From Pedobacter terrae (GTDB taxonomy: Bacteria; Bacteroidota; Bacteroidia; Sphingobacteriales; Sphingobacteriaceae): a stretch of DNA of 64,000 nt. The translations under genes and the position numbers were made by a program. Below, one piece after another: positions 1 to 9,026 of this stretch (positions within the stretch are counted from its first letter, which is position 1; every line of letters begins with the position of its first letter). The DNA lies in the NCBI RefSeq assembly GCF_900100705.1, contig NZ_FNCH01000001.1:261163-325162 (forward strand). Direction: 5' to 3'. Below the pieces are notes generated by a model that was not told the DNA's origin, made no database searches, and was given only the letters and a program-made list of their open reading frames with translations.

Positions 1-1
1 A

Positions 2-2422
2 ATGCTCAAATTTCGGCTAATCCTTTTCCTTTTAATTGCGGGTTGCGGTTTTGCCGTCGCTCAGCCTTTAGTCAGGGTTTCGGGAATAGTTTATAACGAT
101 GAAAAGTTACCGCTAGCACAGGTTACCGTAACCGTTTTAGGACAAGCGCAATCTACAGTTACCGATGAATTTGGGGTATATACCATTTATTCCAAATCAA
201 AAACGTTTAGTATCAAATACTCGCTCCTGGGTTACCAGCCCAAAACTGTTGAGTTTCGTGAACGCTCGGGTGCGCGAATTATCAGGCAGGTAAGCTTAAT
301 TGCCAACATAAACGAATTAGAACAGGTTAACATAGCCAATAAACAGAATCAATTAAGTAATACCACTACAATCAACATTGGCAGCGTTTCTTCGATGCCT
401 TTAGTATCCGGCAATTTCGAAACCATGCTCAAAACCCTGCCAGGGGTATCTACCAACAACGAATTAAGTGCGCAGTATAGCGTTCGAGGAGGTAATTTTG
501 ATGAAAATCTGATTTACATTAATGATATAGAAATTAACCGGCCTGTATTGATCCGCAACGGGCAGCAGGAAGGCTTAAGTTTTATCAATTCAGATCTGGT
601 GAGTAAAGCAAAATTCTCTGCCGGTGGCTTTGAAGCAAAATATGGCGATAAACTTTCGTCGGTTTTAGATATCAGGTATGATAAGCCAGATAGTAATCAA
701 ACGATCTTGAGTACAAGTTTGTTAAATACTTCATTAAGCACAAAGAGAGTATTGAAAAACAGCTTTTTACTCGCCGGTTTGCGATACAAAAATAATACAA
801 GTGTTTTAGTTAAGCAGGATGAGAAAGGAAGCTACAGTCCTAATTATGCTGATGCTCAAGTGCTTTACCAGTACGATTTTTCGCCTAAATTTAATATCAG
901 TTTTTTAAGCAATTTTAATATTGGTCAGTTTAAGTTGGTGCCTACCAATCGCGAAACCCAGTTTGGTACCTTAAGCACTACATATAGATTAGATGTTGAT
1001 TATACCGGGCAGGAAATAGATGATTATCAGGCTTTTGGCAGTGCTATTACTGCTGCTTATTCGCCTAAGCCAAATTTGGTAGTTAAATTTATAAACAGCT
1101 ATTTCAATACCACTGAAAAGGAGCGTTTCGATATTAACGGAAGCTATATTTTTGCACAGGTAGATAAGAATTTTTATGGTGAAAATTTTGGACAAATTAG
1201 TAAAAGCAGGGGGCTGGGGAGTTATTATAATTATGGACGAAATAGTTTAAATACCGAGGTTTTTGCTTCAGAAATAAAGGTGGATCAGAATTTTGATAGT
1301 CATGTTTTTTCATGGGGACTAAAATTCGACCAGTCTAAATACAGCGATCAGTTGAATGAATACAACTATATTGACTCTGCAGGATATATTTTGCCCAATA
1401 ATTCGAAAAATATTACTTTACAGGATGTCATTAATGTTAAGAATGACCTTGATATTAGAAATTTTAGCGCTTATATTCAGGACAGTTATTCGCTTTCCAG
1501 TTTAGCCGAACTACAGTTAGGCGCACGTACTACTTATAGTTCTTTAAGCAAACAATTGCTGATCAGCCCGAGGATGTTAATTGCTTATCGCCCAAACGCT
1601 AACAATAAAATATTGCGGTTTACTGCTGGTATTTATAATCAGCCACCTTCGTACAGAACTATCCGTGATTTTTCAGGGATATTAAATATAAGCCAAAAGG
1701 CTCAGCGTTCTTATCATACTTCTGTAGGTTATGATTATGCTTTTGATGGTTTTGGAACCCGGTTAAAGTTTACTTCGGAACTTTATTTTAAATATTCAGA
1801 CCGATTAATTCCATACAAAATTGATAACCTCAGAATTAAATATCTGGCTAACGAAGTGTCGCGGGGTTACGCTTACGGTGCTGATTTTAGTATTGGCGGT
1901 GAATTTGTTAAAGATCTGGTGTCTTATTTCAGAATGTCGGTCATGCATGCCAATGAAAATATTTTGGCAGATAGTTACGTTCAAAATGGGACGACATTTT
2001 ATCCTGGCTATTTAAAGCGGCCAACAGATCAACGCCTTAACTTTTCTATATTTTTTCAGGATAGGCTCTTGAATAGCCCAACATATAAAGTTCACCTGAA
2101 TGCACTTTATGGCTCTCGGTTGCCAATTGGTCCGTCACAAACACCAAGATATCTAGATAAGTTTTATATTCCATCTTACAAGCGGGTGGATATCGGTTTT
2201 TCGAAAGACTTTTTAGATGATGCAGCTATGCATAAACCAAAATTCCTGGATAGAAATTTTAATGCTGTAATCTTGTTTTTCGAGGTTTTTAATATGCTGA
2301 ATATTAACAATACAGTTTCTTATCTCTGGCTAAAAGATGTAGATAATGTTCAATATGCGGTTCCAAATTATTTAACAGGCAGGCAGTTTAACCTGAAGCT
2401 GATTGTGAAGTTGAAGAATTAG
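2..2422 (+). CDS. TonB-dependent receptor with carboxypeptidase-like N-terminal domain
   Basis: 806-aa outer-membrane receptor that would import an unidentified ligand using TonB energy. Residues 1-20 form a signal peptide with a likely AVA|Q cleavage. Residues ~25-105 look like a carboxypeptidase-regulatory-like (CarboxypepD_reg) domain, followed by a plug domain (~115-230, with the SVRGGNFDENLIYINDIEI segment) and a long beta-barrel ending in LKLIVKLKN. An IAGC sequence at residues 12-15 resembles a lipobox, but a receptor with a plug is more likely cleaved by signal peptidase I. No SusD partner follows, so this is not a typical SusCD pair. The ATG is at base 2, so its promoter lies outside the window. 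Substrate unknown. Confidence 0.9.
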   Translation: MLKFRLILFLLIAGCGFAVAQPLVRVSGIVYNDEKLPLAQVTVTVLGQAQSTVTDEFGVYTIYSKSKTFSIKYSLLGYQPKTVEFRERSGARIIRQVSLIANINELEQVNIANKQNQLSNTTTINIGSVSSMPLVSGNFETMLKTLPGVSTNNELSAQYSVRGGNFDENLIYINDIEINRPVLIRNGQQEGLSFINSDLVSKAKFSAGGFEAKYGDKLSSVLDIRYDKPDSNQTILSTSLLNTSLSTKRVLKNSFLLAGLRYKNNTSVLVKQDEKGSYSPNYADAQVLYQYDFSPKFNISFLSNFNIGQFKLVPTNRETQFGTLSTTYRLDVDYTGQEIDDYQAFGSAITAAYSPKPNLVVKFINSYFNTTEKERFDINGSYIFAQVDKNFYGENFGQISKSRGLGSYYNYGRNSLNTEVFASEIKVDQNFDSHVFSWGLKFDQSKYSDQLNEYNYIDSAGYILPNNSKNITLQDVINVKNDLDIRNFSAYIQDSYSLSSLAELQLGARTTYSSLSKQLLISPRMLIAYRPNANNKILRFTAGIYNQPPSYRTIRDFSGILNISQKAQRSYHTSVGYDYAFDGFGTRLKFTSELYFKYSDRLIPYKIDNLRIKYLANEVSRGYAYGADFSIGGEFVKDLVSYFRMSVMHANENILADSYVQNGTTFYPGYLKRPTDQRLNFSIFFQDRLLNSPTYKVHLNALYGSRLPIGPSQTPRYLDKFYIPSYKRVDIGFSKDFLDDAAMHKPKFLDRNFNAVILFFEVFNMLNINNTVSYLWLKDVDNVQYAVPNYLTGRQFNLKLIVKLKN

Positions 2423-2639
2423 CTAGGCTATAGGATTTTCATGATTTAATCCGGATACACCTTTTACTTACAACCTGAATATTGAATGTTTAGATTAATT
2501 CGTTTAATTGTAAAAACTGCAATAAATCAATCAATTTATAGCTTTTTTTTAACAAAATTTAATTTTTTAGGTGACGATTTTGTGGGTATAACTGCTTTAA
2601 AAATTTTACATTTACGCCCATAAAACATTATATAATAAC

Positions 2640-3713
2640 ATGAAGCATAATTTTGGCGCAGGCCCTTGTATTTTACCTCAAGAAGTGTTTAAACAAGCAG
2701 CTCAGGCTGTTTTAGATTTTAACGATGGTTTATCAATTTTAGAAATTTCGCACAGAACAACTGAATTTGAGGCAGTTGTTGCTGAAGCTGGTAAGTTGGT
2801 GAAAGAATTATTAAATGTGCCGTCGGGTTATTCCGTTTTATTTTTACAAGGTGGTGCAAGTTTACAGTTTGCCATGGTGCCAATGAATTTATTGGGCGAT
2901 GGACAAACAGCAAGTTATTTAGATACTGGCGTTTGGGCAACCAAAGCCTTAAAAGAAGCTAAATTTATCGGTAATGTAAATGTAGTTGCCTCATCTAAAG
3001 ATGCAAATTATACTTTCATTCCAAAGGATTTTGAAATCCCTGCTGATAGTGCTTATTTCCATTATACCTCAAACAATACCATTTACGGAACTGAGCTTTT
3101 CGAAGTACCTCAAACAAACATTCCGGTTGTTTGCGATATGTCTTCTGATATTATGAGCCGCGTAATCGATGTTTCTAAATTCGACCTTATTTATGCAGGT
3201 GCTCAAAAAAACGTAGGCCCGGCTGGTTTAACCATCGCTATAGTGAAGAATGAGATCTTAGGCAAAATCGACCGTAAAATCCCTTCGATGTTGAATTATC
3301 AATCGCATATTGACAATGATTCGATGTATAATACTCCTCCGGTTTTTTCTATTTACGTGGCTTTATTAAATCTTCGTTGGTTAAAATCTAAAGGTGGTGT
3401 TGCCGAAATTGAAAAAGAAAACAAACAAAAAGCGGAAGCACTTTACAGGGAAATTGATCGTAATCCTTTATTTAAAGGAACTTGCGCTGTAGAAGACCGT
3501 TCCAGAATGAATATTTGTTTTGTAATGGAAAATCCGGAGTTGGAAAAACCATTTTTAAAATTTGCTGAAGAGCAGGGGATTGTGGGCATTAAAGGACATA
3601 GAAGTGTTGGCGGTTTCCGTGCCTCCATGTACAATGCTCTACCAATTACAAGTGTACATGCTTTAATTGATGCGATGCAATCATTTGAGGAAAAACAGGC
3701 AAAATCAAATTAA
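2640..3713 (+). CDS. serC: Phosphoserine aminotransferase
   Basis: 357 aa, the usual length of bacterial SerC. The enzyme transaminates 3-phosphohydroxypyruvate with glutamate to give phosphoserine; it also serves pyridoxine synthesis in some bacteria. The start [16 protein letters not shown] is typical of the family, the PLP-binding lysine is in [11 protein letters not shown] (Lys190), and the C-terminal [16 protein letters not shown] substrate-binding motif is present. It is followed 77 bp later by a 3-phosphoglycerate dehydrogenase gene, so the two make consecutive steps of serine synthesis. A strong hairpin lies between them and may adjust relative expression or RNA stability. Confidence 0.97.
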   Translation: MKHNFGAGPCILPQEVFKQAAQAVLDFNDGLSILEISHRTTEFEAVVAEAGKLVKELLNVPSGYSVLFLQGGASLQFAMVPMNLLGDGQTASYLDTGVWATKALKEAKFIGNVNVVASSKDANYTFIPKDFEIPADSAYFHYTSNNTIYGTELFEVPQTNIPVVCDMSSDIMSRVIDVSKFDLIYAGAQKNVGPAGLTIAIVKNEILGKIDRKIPSMLNYQSHIDNDSMYNTPPVFSIYVALLNLRWLKSKGGVAEIEKENKQKAEALYREIDRNPLFKGTCAVEDRSRMNICFVMENPELEKPFLKFAEEQGIVGIKGHRSVGGFRASMYNALPITSVHALIDAMQSFEEKQAKSN

Positions 3714-3735
3714 TTTAAGTTTTAACCGCAGAATG

Positions 3736-3761
3736 TTACCCTGGTTATTTAACTGGGGTAA
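3736..3761 (+). other. Intercistronic hairpin between serC and serA
   Basis: The 26 bases here fold into a nearly perfect stem of about 12 pairs (including two G-T wobbles) with TTACCC on one arm and GGGTAA on the other. No run of T follows directly, so it reads as an RNA-stability or attenuating hairpin rather than a clear terminator. Function is inference. Confidence 0.5.
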
Positions 3762-3790
3762 TCGTTTTAATCTGTGCCATCATATATAAA

Positions 3791-4741
3791 ATGATTAAAA
3801 TATTAGCAAACGACGGAATTGATCCGATCGGAAAAGAATTACTAGAAAAAGCAGGCTTTCAGGTAGATACCGAAACTATTGCCCAAGATCAATTAGCTGA
3901 AGCTTTAAAAAACTATGACGCCATTACCGTTCGTAGTGCTACAAAAGTTAGAAAAGAACTGATTGACGCTGTACCCAATATTAAATTAATTGGTAGAGGT
4001 GGTGTTGGTATGGATAATATTGATGTAGAATATGCACGTAGTCAAGGTATTGCAGTTGTGAATACGCCAGCTGCTTCTTCGTTGTCAGTGGCTGAATTAG
4101 TATTCTCACACTTGTTTACCGGTATCAGATTTTTACAGGATGCCAACCGTAAAATGCCTGTTGAAGGTACCACCCAGTTCAACAACCTTAAAAAAGCTTA
4201 CGCTAAAGGAACTGAACTAAGCGGTAAAACTATCGGTATTATCGGTTTCGGACGTATCGGCCGTGCTACAGCTAAAGTAGCTTTAGGCTTGGGAATGAAT
4301 GTTTTGGCTTACGATTTATATCCTTCAGAATCAGAAATCACTTTAGAGTTTCAGGGTGGAAAATCAGTAAGTATTCCCATTAAAACCGTTTCCTTAGAAG
4401 AAGTAATTACCGGAAGTGATTTCTTGAGCTTACACACGCCATTTGCTGATAAGCCTATTTTGGGTGCTGAAGAATTTGCTAAAATGAAAAAAGGTGTTGG
4501 TATCGTAAACTGTTCCCGTGGTGGAACAATTGATGAGCCAGCTTTAATTGAAGCACTAAATGCTGGTCAGGTTTCTTTCGCTGGTTTAGATGTTTTTGAT
4601 AACGAACCTACGCCATTAGCTGAAATTTTAACTCATCCAAAAATTTCGTTAACACCGCATATCGGTGCTTCAACAAACGAAGCTCAGGAACGTATTGGTA
4701 CTGAACTTGCTACTTTGATCATTGAGCATTTTAAGAAATAA
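3791..4741 (+). CDS. serA: D-3-phosphoglycerate dehydrogenase, short form
   Basis: 316-aa D-isomer-specific 2-hydroxyacid dehydrogenase. It would oxidise 3-phosphoglycerate to phosphohydroxypyruvate with NAD, the step before SerC. Visible signs: Rossmann motif GIIGFGRIGRATAK, catalytic arginine in NCSRGGTIDEPAL, glutamate in FDNEPT and histidine in LTPHIGAS. The protein ends right after the catalytic core, so the C-terminal ACT (serine-sensing) domain of long SerA proteins is absent and allosteric feedback by serine is not expected by that route. The assignment to 3-phosphoglycerate rather than another hydroxyacid rests mainly on the serC neighbour. Confidence 0.92.
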   Translation: MIKILANDGIDPIGKELLEKAGFQVDTETIAQDQLAEALKNYDAITVRSATKVRKELIDAVPNIKLIGRGGVGMDNIDVEYARSQGIAVVNTPAASSLSVAELVFSHLFTGIRFLQDANRKMPVEGTTQFNNLKKAYAKGTELSGKTIGIIGFGRIGRATAKVALGLGMNVLAYDLYPSESEITLEFQGGKSVSIPIKTVSLEEVITGSDFLSLHTPFADKPILGAEEFAKMKKGVGIVNCSRGGTIDEPALIEALNAGQVSFAGLDVFDNEPTPLAEILTHPKISLTPHIGASTNEAQERIGTELATLIIEHFKK

Positions 4742-4750
4742 ACCTTATTG

Positions 4751-4877
4751 TCGTCATCCTGAACTTGGTTCAAGGGTCTCTCACAACGGATGCTGACCAT
4801 GAAGTAGCTACGAGGCCATTGAAAACATTACCTCCACTCGTAAAATGAATCAAATAGCTATCGGATCAGCATGACGA
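4751..4877. repeat. MITE-like intergenic repeat, copy 1
   Basis: A 127-bp non-coding element with 12-bp terminal inverted repeats, TCGTCATCCTGA at the left and TCAGCATGACGA at the right (11 of 12 complementary). Its interior carries a 21-bp block at 4790-4810 that recurs with one change at 5649-5669. Similar TCGTCAT-ended elements occur elsewhere in the window (45519-45584, 48242-48330, 57880-57988). It has no coding capacity, so any mobility would depend on a transposase elsewhere. Confidence 0.65.
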
Positions 4878-4883
4878 GCTTAT

Positions 4884-4912
4884 AAAAAGACCAATCCGAG
4901 ATTGGTCTTTTT
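4884..4912. terminator. Bidirectional Rho-independent terminator
   Basis: A perfect 13-bp stem (A5-GACCAATC pairing with GATTGGTC-T5) around the 3-nt loop CGA. A-tract and T-tract flank it, so it can stop transcription from serA on the plus strand and from the small ORF/coiled-coil gene pair on the minus strand. Its minus-side arm begins at the stop codon of the 40-aa ORF. Confidence 0.85.
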
Positions 4913-5034
4913 TAATCTAACGCATTCGTTAGTACCCAATAACGATAACCTAAGAGAGCCTTTTGCCATGTACTTAAATGATTAGGATCTTTCTTGTATA
5001 AACTCGGCAAAATGGCATTGTTGATTTTAACCAT
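4912..5034 (-). CDS. Small protein of 40 aa, unknown function
   Basis: An ATG-to-TAA ORF starting MVKINNAILPSLYKKDPN and ending GYRYWVLTNALD, rich in aromatic and basic residues. I do not recognise it. Two things argue that it is real: its ATG lies 4 nt after the stop of the upstream 175-aa gene, as in an operon, and its stop codon abuts a perfect terminator. The coding sequence has no signal peptide or obvious membrane segment. It could instead be a fortuitous reading frame in a 3' UTR. Confidence 0.5.
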   Translation of the reverse strand: MVKINNAILPSLYKKDPNHLSTWQKALLGYRYWVLTNALD

Positions 5035-5038
5035 AACT

Positions 5039-5566
5039 TTAAACAGTGCTTTTTTCATACCTTTTATATTGGTTTATTTTTTTATTGAAGAAATAAAAGC
5101 CACCGGCAATTATCAAAATCAAAAATGCAATAATATAGGTCGATAGACTACCTTTATTCTTTCTATCTAAATCCTCTTTCAACTGTGCATTCTGGTCTTG
5201 TAGTTTTTTAATGGTGGTCATATAGGCTTCAATCCGCTCCTGGGAATGATCTGCTACAGCTACTTTCTGTTGATTCTGCAGATCTTTATAATCCATTAAA
5301 ATTTTCAGTTCCTTAAAAATATTATTATCTGTCAATACCACTTGACGGAGAATTTCATTCGAATTTTTAATGTCTTTCTTTGTTTGCCAGCCAAAAATAC
5401 CGGAACGCTGCGTTAAACTTTCATCATATTGACCAAATTTGGCACTTCGTTCCTGGAGCATAGCATTTACTTTAACCCTTTGTGCCGCATATGCAGCAGA
5501 ATCCTGTTGGGCAAAAGCTTTAAAGCTAAATAAGATAACCGAAAATAGGTAAACATATTTCTTCAT
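5039..5566 (-). CDS. Exported coiled-coil protein with C-terminal membrane anchor, unknown function
   Basis: 175 aa. MKKYVYLFSVILFSFKAFAQ is a signal peptide. Residues ~25-130 are charged and Gln-rich with probable coiled coil near IKKLQDQNAQLKEDLDRK. A hydrophobic segment (~140-160, TYIIAFLILIIAGGFYFF) and the basic tail NKKINQYKRYEKSTV suggest a C-terminal transmembrane anchor. This implies most of the protein lies in the periplasm with a short cytoplasmic tail. No enzyme motif is seen. It is likely co-transcribed with the 40-aa ORF downstream, and the pair is flanked by two repeat copies. Confidence 0.75.
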   Translation of the reverse strand: MKKYVYLFSVILFSFKAFAQQDSAAYAAQRVKVNAMLQERSAKFGQYDESLTQRSGIFGWQTKKDIKNSNEILRQVVLTDNNIFKELKILMDYKDLQNQQKVAVADHSQERIEAYMTTIKKLQDQNAQLKEDLDRKNKGSLSTYIIAFLILIIAGGFYFFNKKINQYKRYEKSTV

Positions 5567-5609
5567 GTGCTATAAACGCGAAAAGGATAGAAGTTGTTTT
5601 ATTGTATTC

Positions 5610-5722
5610 CCTCACGCTGAATTTATTTCAGAGTCTTTTTCAAGATAAATGCTGACCAAGAAGTAGCTATTAGACCTTCAAAACAATGAAAATTGCTAAT
5701 AAAATAAATCAAGCATGATAAC
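5610..5722. repeat. MITE-like intergenic repeat, degenerate copy 2
   Basis: Aligns by eye with the element at 4751-4877 in the same orientation: the block at 5649-5669 matches 4790-4810 at 20 of 21 positions, followed by AGACC against AGGCC and a shared AAAATAAATCAA/AAATGAATCAA region. The ends (CTCACGCTGA, GCATGAT) are eroded. It lies between the SAM hydrolase and the coiled-coil gene. Confidence 0.6.
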
Positions 5723-5757
5723 CACTTTATCTATGCTAAATTCTAATTTTAGTCTTT

Positions 5758-6537
5758 TTAAGAATGAAATTCGACCCTTACAATGTCGCCAAGATGCAAG
5801 CCTAACAATCCACTTGCTTTGCCTTTATTAATCGCAATTTCTAAATGGTTACTAATTCCGAACAGGCAAAGTTTTTCGCCTTCCTGCACTTCATTGTAAT
5901 GCCAGCTTAATTGCGTAATGGTTTCACTTTTTCTAAAGTATAAGGTGAATTCCCTGTTTCGCTGTATTTTGGTAAAAAGATCTTTAGTGATATTGGTAAT
6001 TACATTGCAAAAAGTGTCAATATAAACCACACTCCCGCGAATCATATCCCGTTCAATTACAGGGTGTAAAAGCATCTTTTGTTCAATCTCTGCTACAGGT
6101 AAACCAATATCTTTCAGTTTGCCACCTTTGGCCAAATGTGTTGCTGCCTTAACAAAAATATCAACCAAAGGGAAGTGCAGGTATTTCAGATCCTGCATAA
6201 TATTCAACTCCACCACATCTTCAGGAACATCATCAAAAAGCAGGGAGAAGATCCCATTATCAGCCCCTACAAAGAAGTGATCACGGTGCTTTATGGCAAT
6301 GTATTTTGTGTTTTCGCTGTATACCGAGTCGATACCGATTAAGTGTACAGTGTTTTTTGGAAAGTAAGGATAAGCGTTTTTTAGAACGAAGGCGGCGTAC
6401 GAAATATTGAATGATGGCACCTCATGGGTAATATCAACTAAATTAACATTAGGCATAAGACTCAACAGACTACCTTTAAGGGCACTCTGGTAAAAATCTT
6501 TCGAACCTAAATCTGTTGTTAAAGTAATTATCCCCAT
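5758..6537 (-). CDS. SAM hydroxide adenosyltransferase (DUF62 / SAM hydrolase family)
   Basis: 259 aa from the ATG at 6537. The frame stays open 20 codons further upstream, but homologues begin at the MGIITLTTDLGSKDFYQ motif, so I chose the internal ATG. The family splits S-adenosylmethionine to adenosine and methionine using water, and is related to fluorinase and chlorinase. Family features visible are TTDLG at the N terminus, VDITH, and GADNGIF in the first domain, then a C-terminal beta domain. It is divergent from phoH with a 103-bp gap, which must hold both promoters. Physiological role unclear. Confidence 0.88.
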   Translation of the reverse strand: MGIITLTTDLGSKDFYQSALKGSLLSLMPNVNLVDITHEVPSFNISYAAFVLKNAYPYFPKNTVHLIGIDSVYSENTKYIAIKHRDHFFVGADNGIFSLLFDDVPEDVVELNIMQDLKYLHFPLVDIFVKAATHLAKGGKLKDIGLPVAEIEQKMLLHPVIERDMIRGSVVYIDTFCNVITNITKDLFTKIQRNREFTLYFRKSETITQLSWHYNEVQEGEKLCLFGISNHLEIAINKGKASGLLGLHLGDIVRVEFHS

Positions 6538-6640
6538 TAAAAATTCATTATTATTGCTTATTCTTGTGTACAGGCCTAAGCGTCTGCAAATATTCAAATT
6601 TTAATTAATATACCCCGATAACTTTTTAAAATACTACAGT

Positions 6641-7600
6641 TTGAACGAATTAAAATTAACCCTGGATAGCGTAAATCCAGCTCACTTTTGGGGGGCGAAC
6701 AATGAGAATTACGAAATGATTAAAGGTGCTTTCGCAAAGTTAAAACTGGTGGCGAGAGGTAGTGATGTTAAGGTTCTCGGTGACGAACAGGAACTTAAGG
6801 CTTTTGAGGAGAAGTTTAACCAACTGATTGCACACCTTGAAAAATATAGCTCGCTAAGCAATAATGACGTAGAAAATATACTGGGGGCAAAGGCTTCAGG
6901 TGTTGTAAAAAAAGATGCAGAACAACCATCAGGTGGTGGTGGAGAAGTAATTGTTTTTGGTACCAACGGTCTGCTGGTAAAAGCTAGGACGGCAAACCAG
7001 CGCAAAATGGTGAACAGTATCGCAAAAAACGATATTTTATTTGCCATTGGCCCAGCCGGTACCGGAAAGACCTATACCGCGGTAGCCTTAGCAGTAAGGG
7101 CATTGAAAAATAAAGAAATAAAACGGATTATTTTAACCAGGCCTGCAGTGGAGGCAGGAGAGAACCTCGGTTTCTTACCAGGTGATTTAAAGGAGAAAAT
7201 CGATCCTTATTTGCGCCCACTTTATGATGCGCTGGATGATATGATTCCGGCAGAGAAATTAAAATTCTATATCGAAAACCGTACGATAGAAATTGCGCCT
7301 TTGGCCTTTATGCGTGGACGTACCTTAGATAATTGTTTTGTGATTTTAGATGAGGCACAAAATGCCACTGATATGCAGTTGAAGATGTTTTTAACCCGTA
7401 TGGGACCAACAGCTAAATTTATTGTTACCGGCGACGTTACGCAGATCGATTTACCTAAAAAACAAATGTCGGGCTTGTTTAATGGCTTGAGGATTTTAGA
7501 AGATATTAAAGGCATCGATATTATTTACCTAAGTGGAGAAGATGTTGTTCGCCATAAGTTGGTAAAAGATATCTTAAAAGCTTACGGGGATATTCAATAA
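6641..7600 (+). CDS. phoH: PhoH family ATPase
   Basis: 319-aa cytoplasmic P-loop ATPase of the PhoH/YbeZ group, linked in other bacteria to ribosome and RNA metabolism. The Walker A motif GPAGTGKT is at residues 137-144, and the Walker B region is VILDEAQNAT. N-terminal residues ~1-80 match the YbeZ-type extension (LDSVNPAHFWG... DVKVLGDEQE). The start is TTG at 6641; no upstream ATG is available in frame, and the N-terminal family sequence starts right at this codon. No PIN domain and no ybeY neighbour is visible here. Confidence 0.93.
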   Translation: MNELKLTLDSVNPAHFWGANNENYEMIKGAFAKLKLVARGSDVKVLGDEQELKAFEEKFNQLIAHLEKYSSLSNNDVENILGAKASGVVKKDAEQPSGGGGEVIVFGTNGLLVKARTANQRKMVNSIAKNDILFAIGPAGTGKTYTAVALAVRALKNKEIKRIILTRPAVEAGENLGFLPGDLKEKIDPYLRPLYDALDDMIPAEKLKFYIENRTIEIAPLAFMRGRTLDNCFVILDEAQNATDMQLKMFLTRMGPTAKFIVTGDVTQIDLPKKQMSGLFNGLRILEDIKGIDIIYLSGEDVVRHKLVKDILKAYGDIQ

Positions 7601-7666
7601 GTCGGAGGTCAGAAAGTCAGGGGTCCGGAGTTATGATTCATATTGAATATTATAAAAAGTATAAAT

Positions 7667-7932
7667 TTGGAAAATAATTTGAAGCTTTCTTTTGACAAAT
7701 TAGTTCATACCATACGGCTGATCATCTCAAAACCTGATGAAGAATGGGTTTGTACAAAGGAAAACACTAAAAAAAGCTGTTCGAATTAGTTAATGTGGAT
7801 CAGGCACATGCCTTTAAAGGAAAGCTTCAGTTGATTAAAATTGATGTTTGTATTATAATTCAGATCAAGAATGAAAATGTCAGCGCCGTTTAAGCAAAGA
7901 CTTTTAAAGAGGTATTGAATAAATTAAAATAA
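7667..7932 (+). pseudogene. Decayed ORF, unrecognised, two disruptions
   Basis: Reading all three frames gives a protein-like path, LENNLKLSFDKLVHTIRLII then SKPDEEWVCTKENTKK, which stops in frame. It continues in the +1 frame as KKLFELVNVDQAHAFKGKLQ and LIKIDVCIIIQIKNENVSAV, stops again, and ends KTFKEVLNKLK. Two lesions in about 265 bases make it non-functional. I cannot name the parent family. The surrounding 440-bp gap is bordered by simple repeats built from GGTCAGAAAGTC-like and TTCGGACTTTCGGACT-like units in opposite orientation (7601-7635 and 7984-8022), which suggests past rearrangement. Confidence 0.4.
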
Positions 7933-7938
7933 TCAAGC

Positions 7939-7968
7939 CTCCGTAGCTTATTAACTGCGGGGTTTTTT
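7939..7968 (+). terminator. Rho-independent terminator after the decayed ORF
   Basis: CTCCGTAG pairs with CTGCGGGG (two G-T wobbles) across an 8-nt loop, followed by six T. It sits just after the TAA of the decayed reading frame, as expected if that frame was once a gene. Confidence 0.6.
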
Positions 7969-8039
7969 ATAAATTATATCTTCGCACTTCTGACCCCGGT
8001 CTTCGGACTTTCGGACTTTTTCCCTATTTTTACCCCCTC

Positions 8040-8984
8040 ATGAAAGCACAAAAAGAAACCCATTTTAATTTTCCAAATCAGAGCAATTTTTATAAAGGTA
8101 AAGTACGCGATGTATATACTATAGCCGACCAGTTTATGGTAATGGTGGTATCAGACCGTATTTCTGCTTTTGATGTTGTATTGCCTGAAGCTATTCCATT
8201 TAAAGGTCAGGTTTTAAACCAGATTGCGGCTAAATTTTTAGCAGCGACTCAAGATATCGTTCCCAATTGGGTTTTAGACGTTCCAGATCCAATGGTTACG
8301 ATTGGCCGTATCTGCGAGCCGTTTAAAGTAGAAATGGTAATCAGAGGGTATTTAGCCGGTCATGCCTGGCGCGAATACAGTGCCGGAAAACGTTCAGTGT
8401 GTGGCGTTTCTTTACCTGAGGGATTGAAAGAAAACGACAAATTGCCTCAGCCAATTATTACCCCAACAACCAAGGCTTCGGTAGGACATGATGAAGATAT
8501 TTCCAAGGAAGATATACTGGCAAAAGGAATTGTTTCAATAACGGATTACGAGCAGTTAGAACAATATACCTATGCACTTTATCAGCGCGGAACCGAAATT
8601 GCAGCTAAAAGCGGATTAATTCTGGTAGATACAAAGTATGAATTTGGTAAGGCCAATGGTGTGATCTACCTGATTGATGAAATTCATACGCCTGATTCAT
8701 CACGTTATTTTTATGCAGAAGGCTATCAGGAACGTCAGGATAATAATGAACCGCAAAAACAGCTTTCAAAAGAGTTTGTGCGTAAATGGTTAATTGAAAA
8801 TGGCTTTCAAGGTAAAGATGGTCAGGTTGTACCGGAAATGACGCCTGAAATCGTAAATTCTATTTCCGAGCGTTATATTGAGCTATATGAAAAAATTGTA
8901 GGGGAGACCTTTATAAAAGCTGATGCTGATGCAATTTCAAGCCGTATTGAAACTAATGTTTTAAAGGCTTTAGAAACACTTTAA
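8040..8984 (+). CDS. purC: Phosphoribosylaminoimidazole-succinocarboxamide (SAICAR) synthase
   Basis: 314-aa enzyme of de novo purine synthesis that joins aspartate to CAIR using ATP. The N-terminal [11 protein letters not shown] motif, [24 protein letters not shown], the [16 protein letters not shown] stretch and [10 protein letters not shown] are all typical. At over 300 residues it is the longer, yeast-like version rather than the ~240-aa E. coli type. A one-base-upstream ATG or alternative start is not needed. No other purine genes adjoin it. Confidence 0.97.
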   Translation: MKAQKETHFNFPNQSNFYKGKVRDVYTIADQFMVMVVSDRISAFDVVLPEAIPFKGQVLNQIAAKFLAATQDIVPNWVLDVPDPMVTIGRICEPFKVEMVIRGYLAGHAWREYSAGKRSVCGVSLPEGLKENDKLPQPIITPTTKASVGHDEDISKEDILAKGIVSITDYEQLEQYTYALYQRGTEIAAKSGLILVDTKYEFGKANGVIYLIDEIHTPDSSRYFYAEGYQERQDNNEPQKQLSKEFVRKWLIENGFQGKDGQVVPEMTPEIVNSISERYIELYEKIVGETFIKADADAISSRIETNVLKALETL

Positions 8985-9026
8985 ATTCGAAAGAAATTTA
9001 TACATTAGTAAAATAAGATTAGAGAG

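Noticed and set aside
2..64. Lipobox IAGC in the first receptor
   Set aside because: TonB-dependent receptors are cleaved by signal peptidase I; an AVA|Q site follows directly.
1821..2015. 64-codon frame inside the first TonB receptor
   Set aside because: Alternative frame of a strong coding sequence; shadow.
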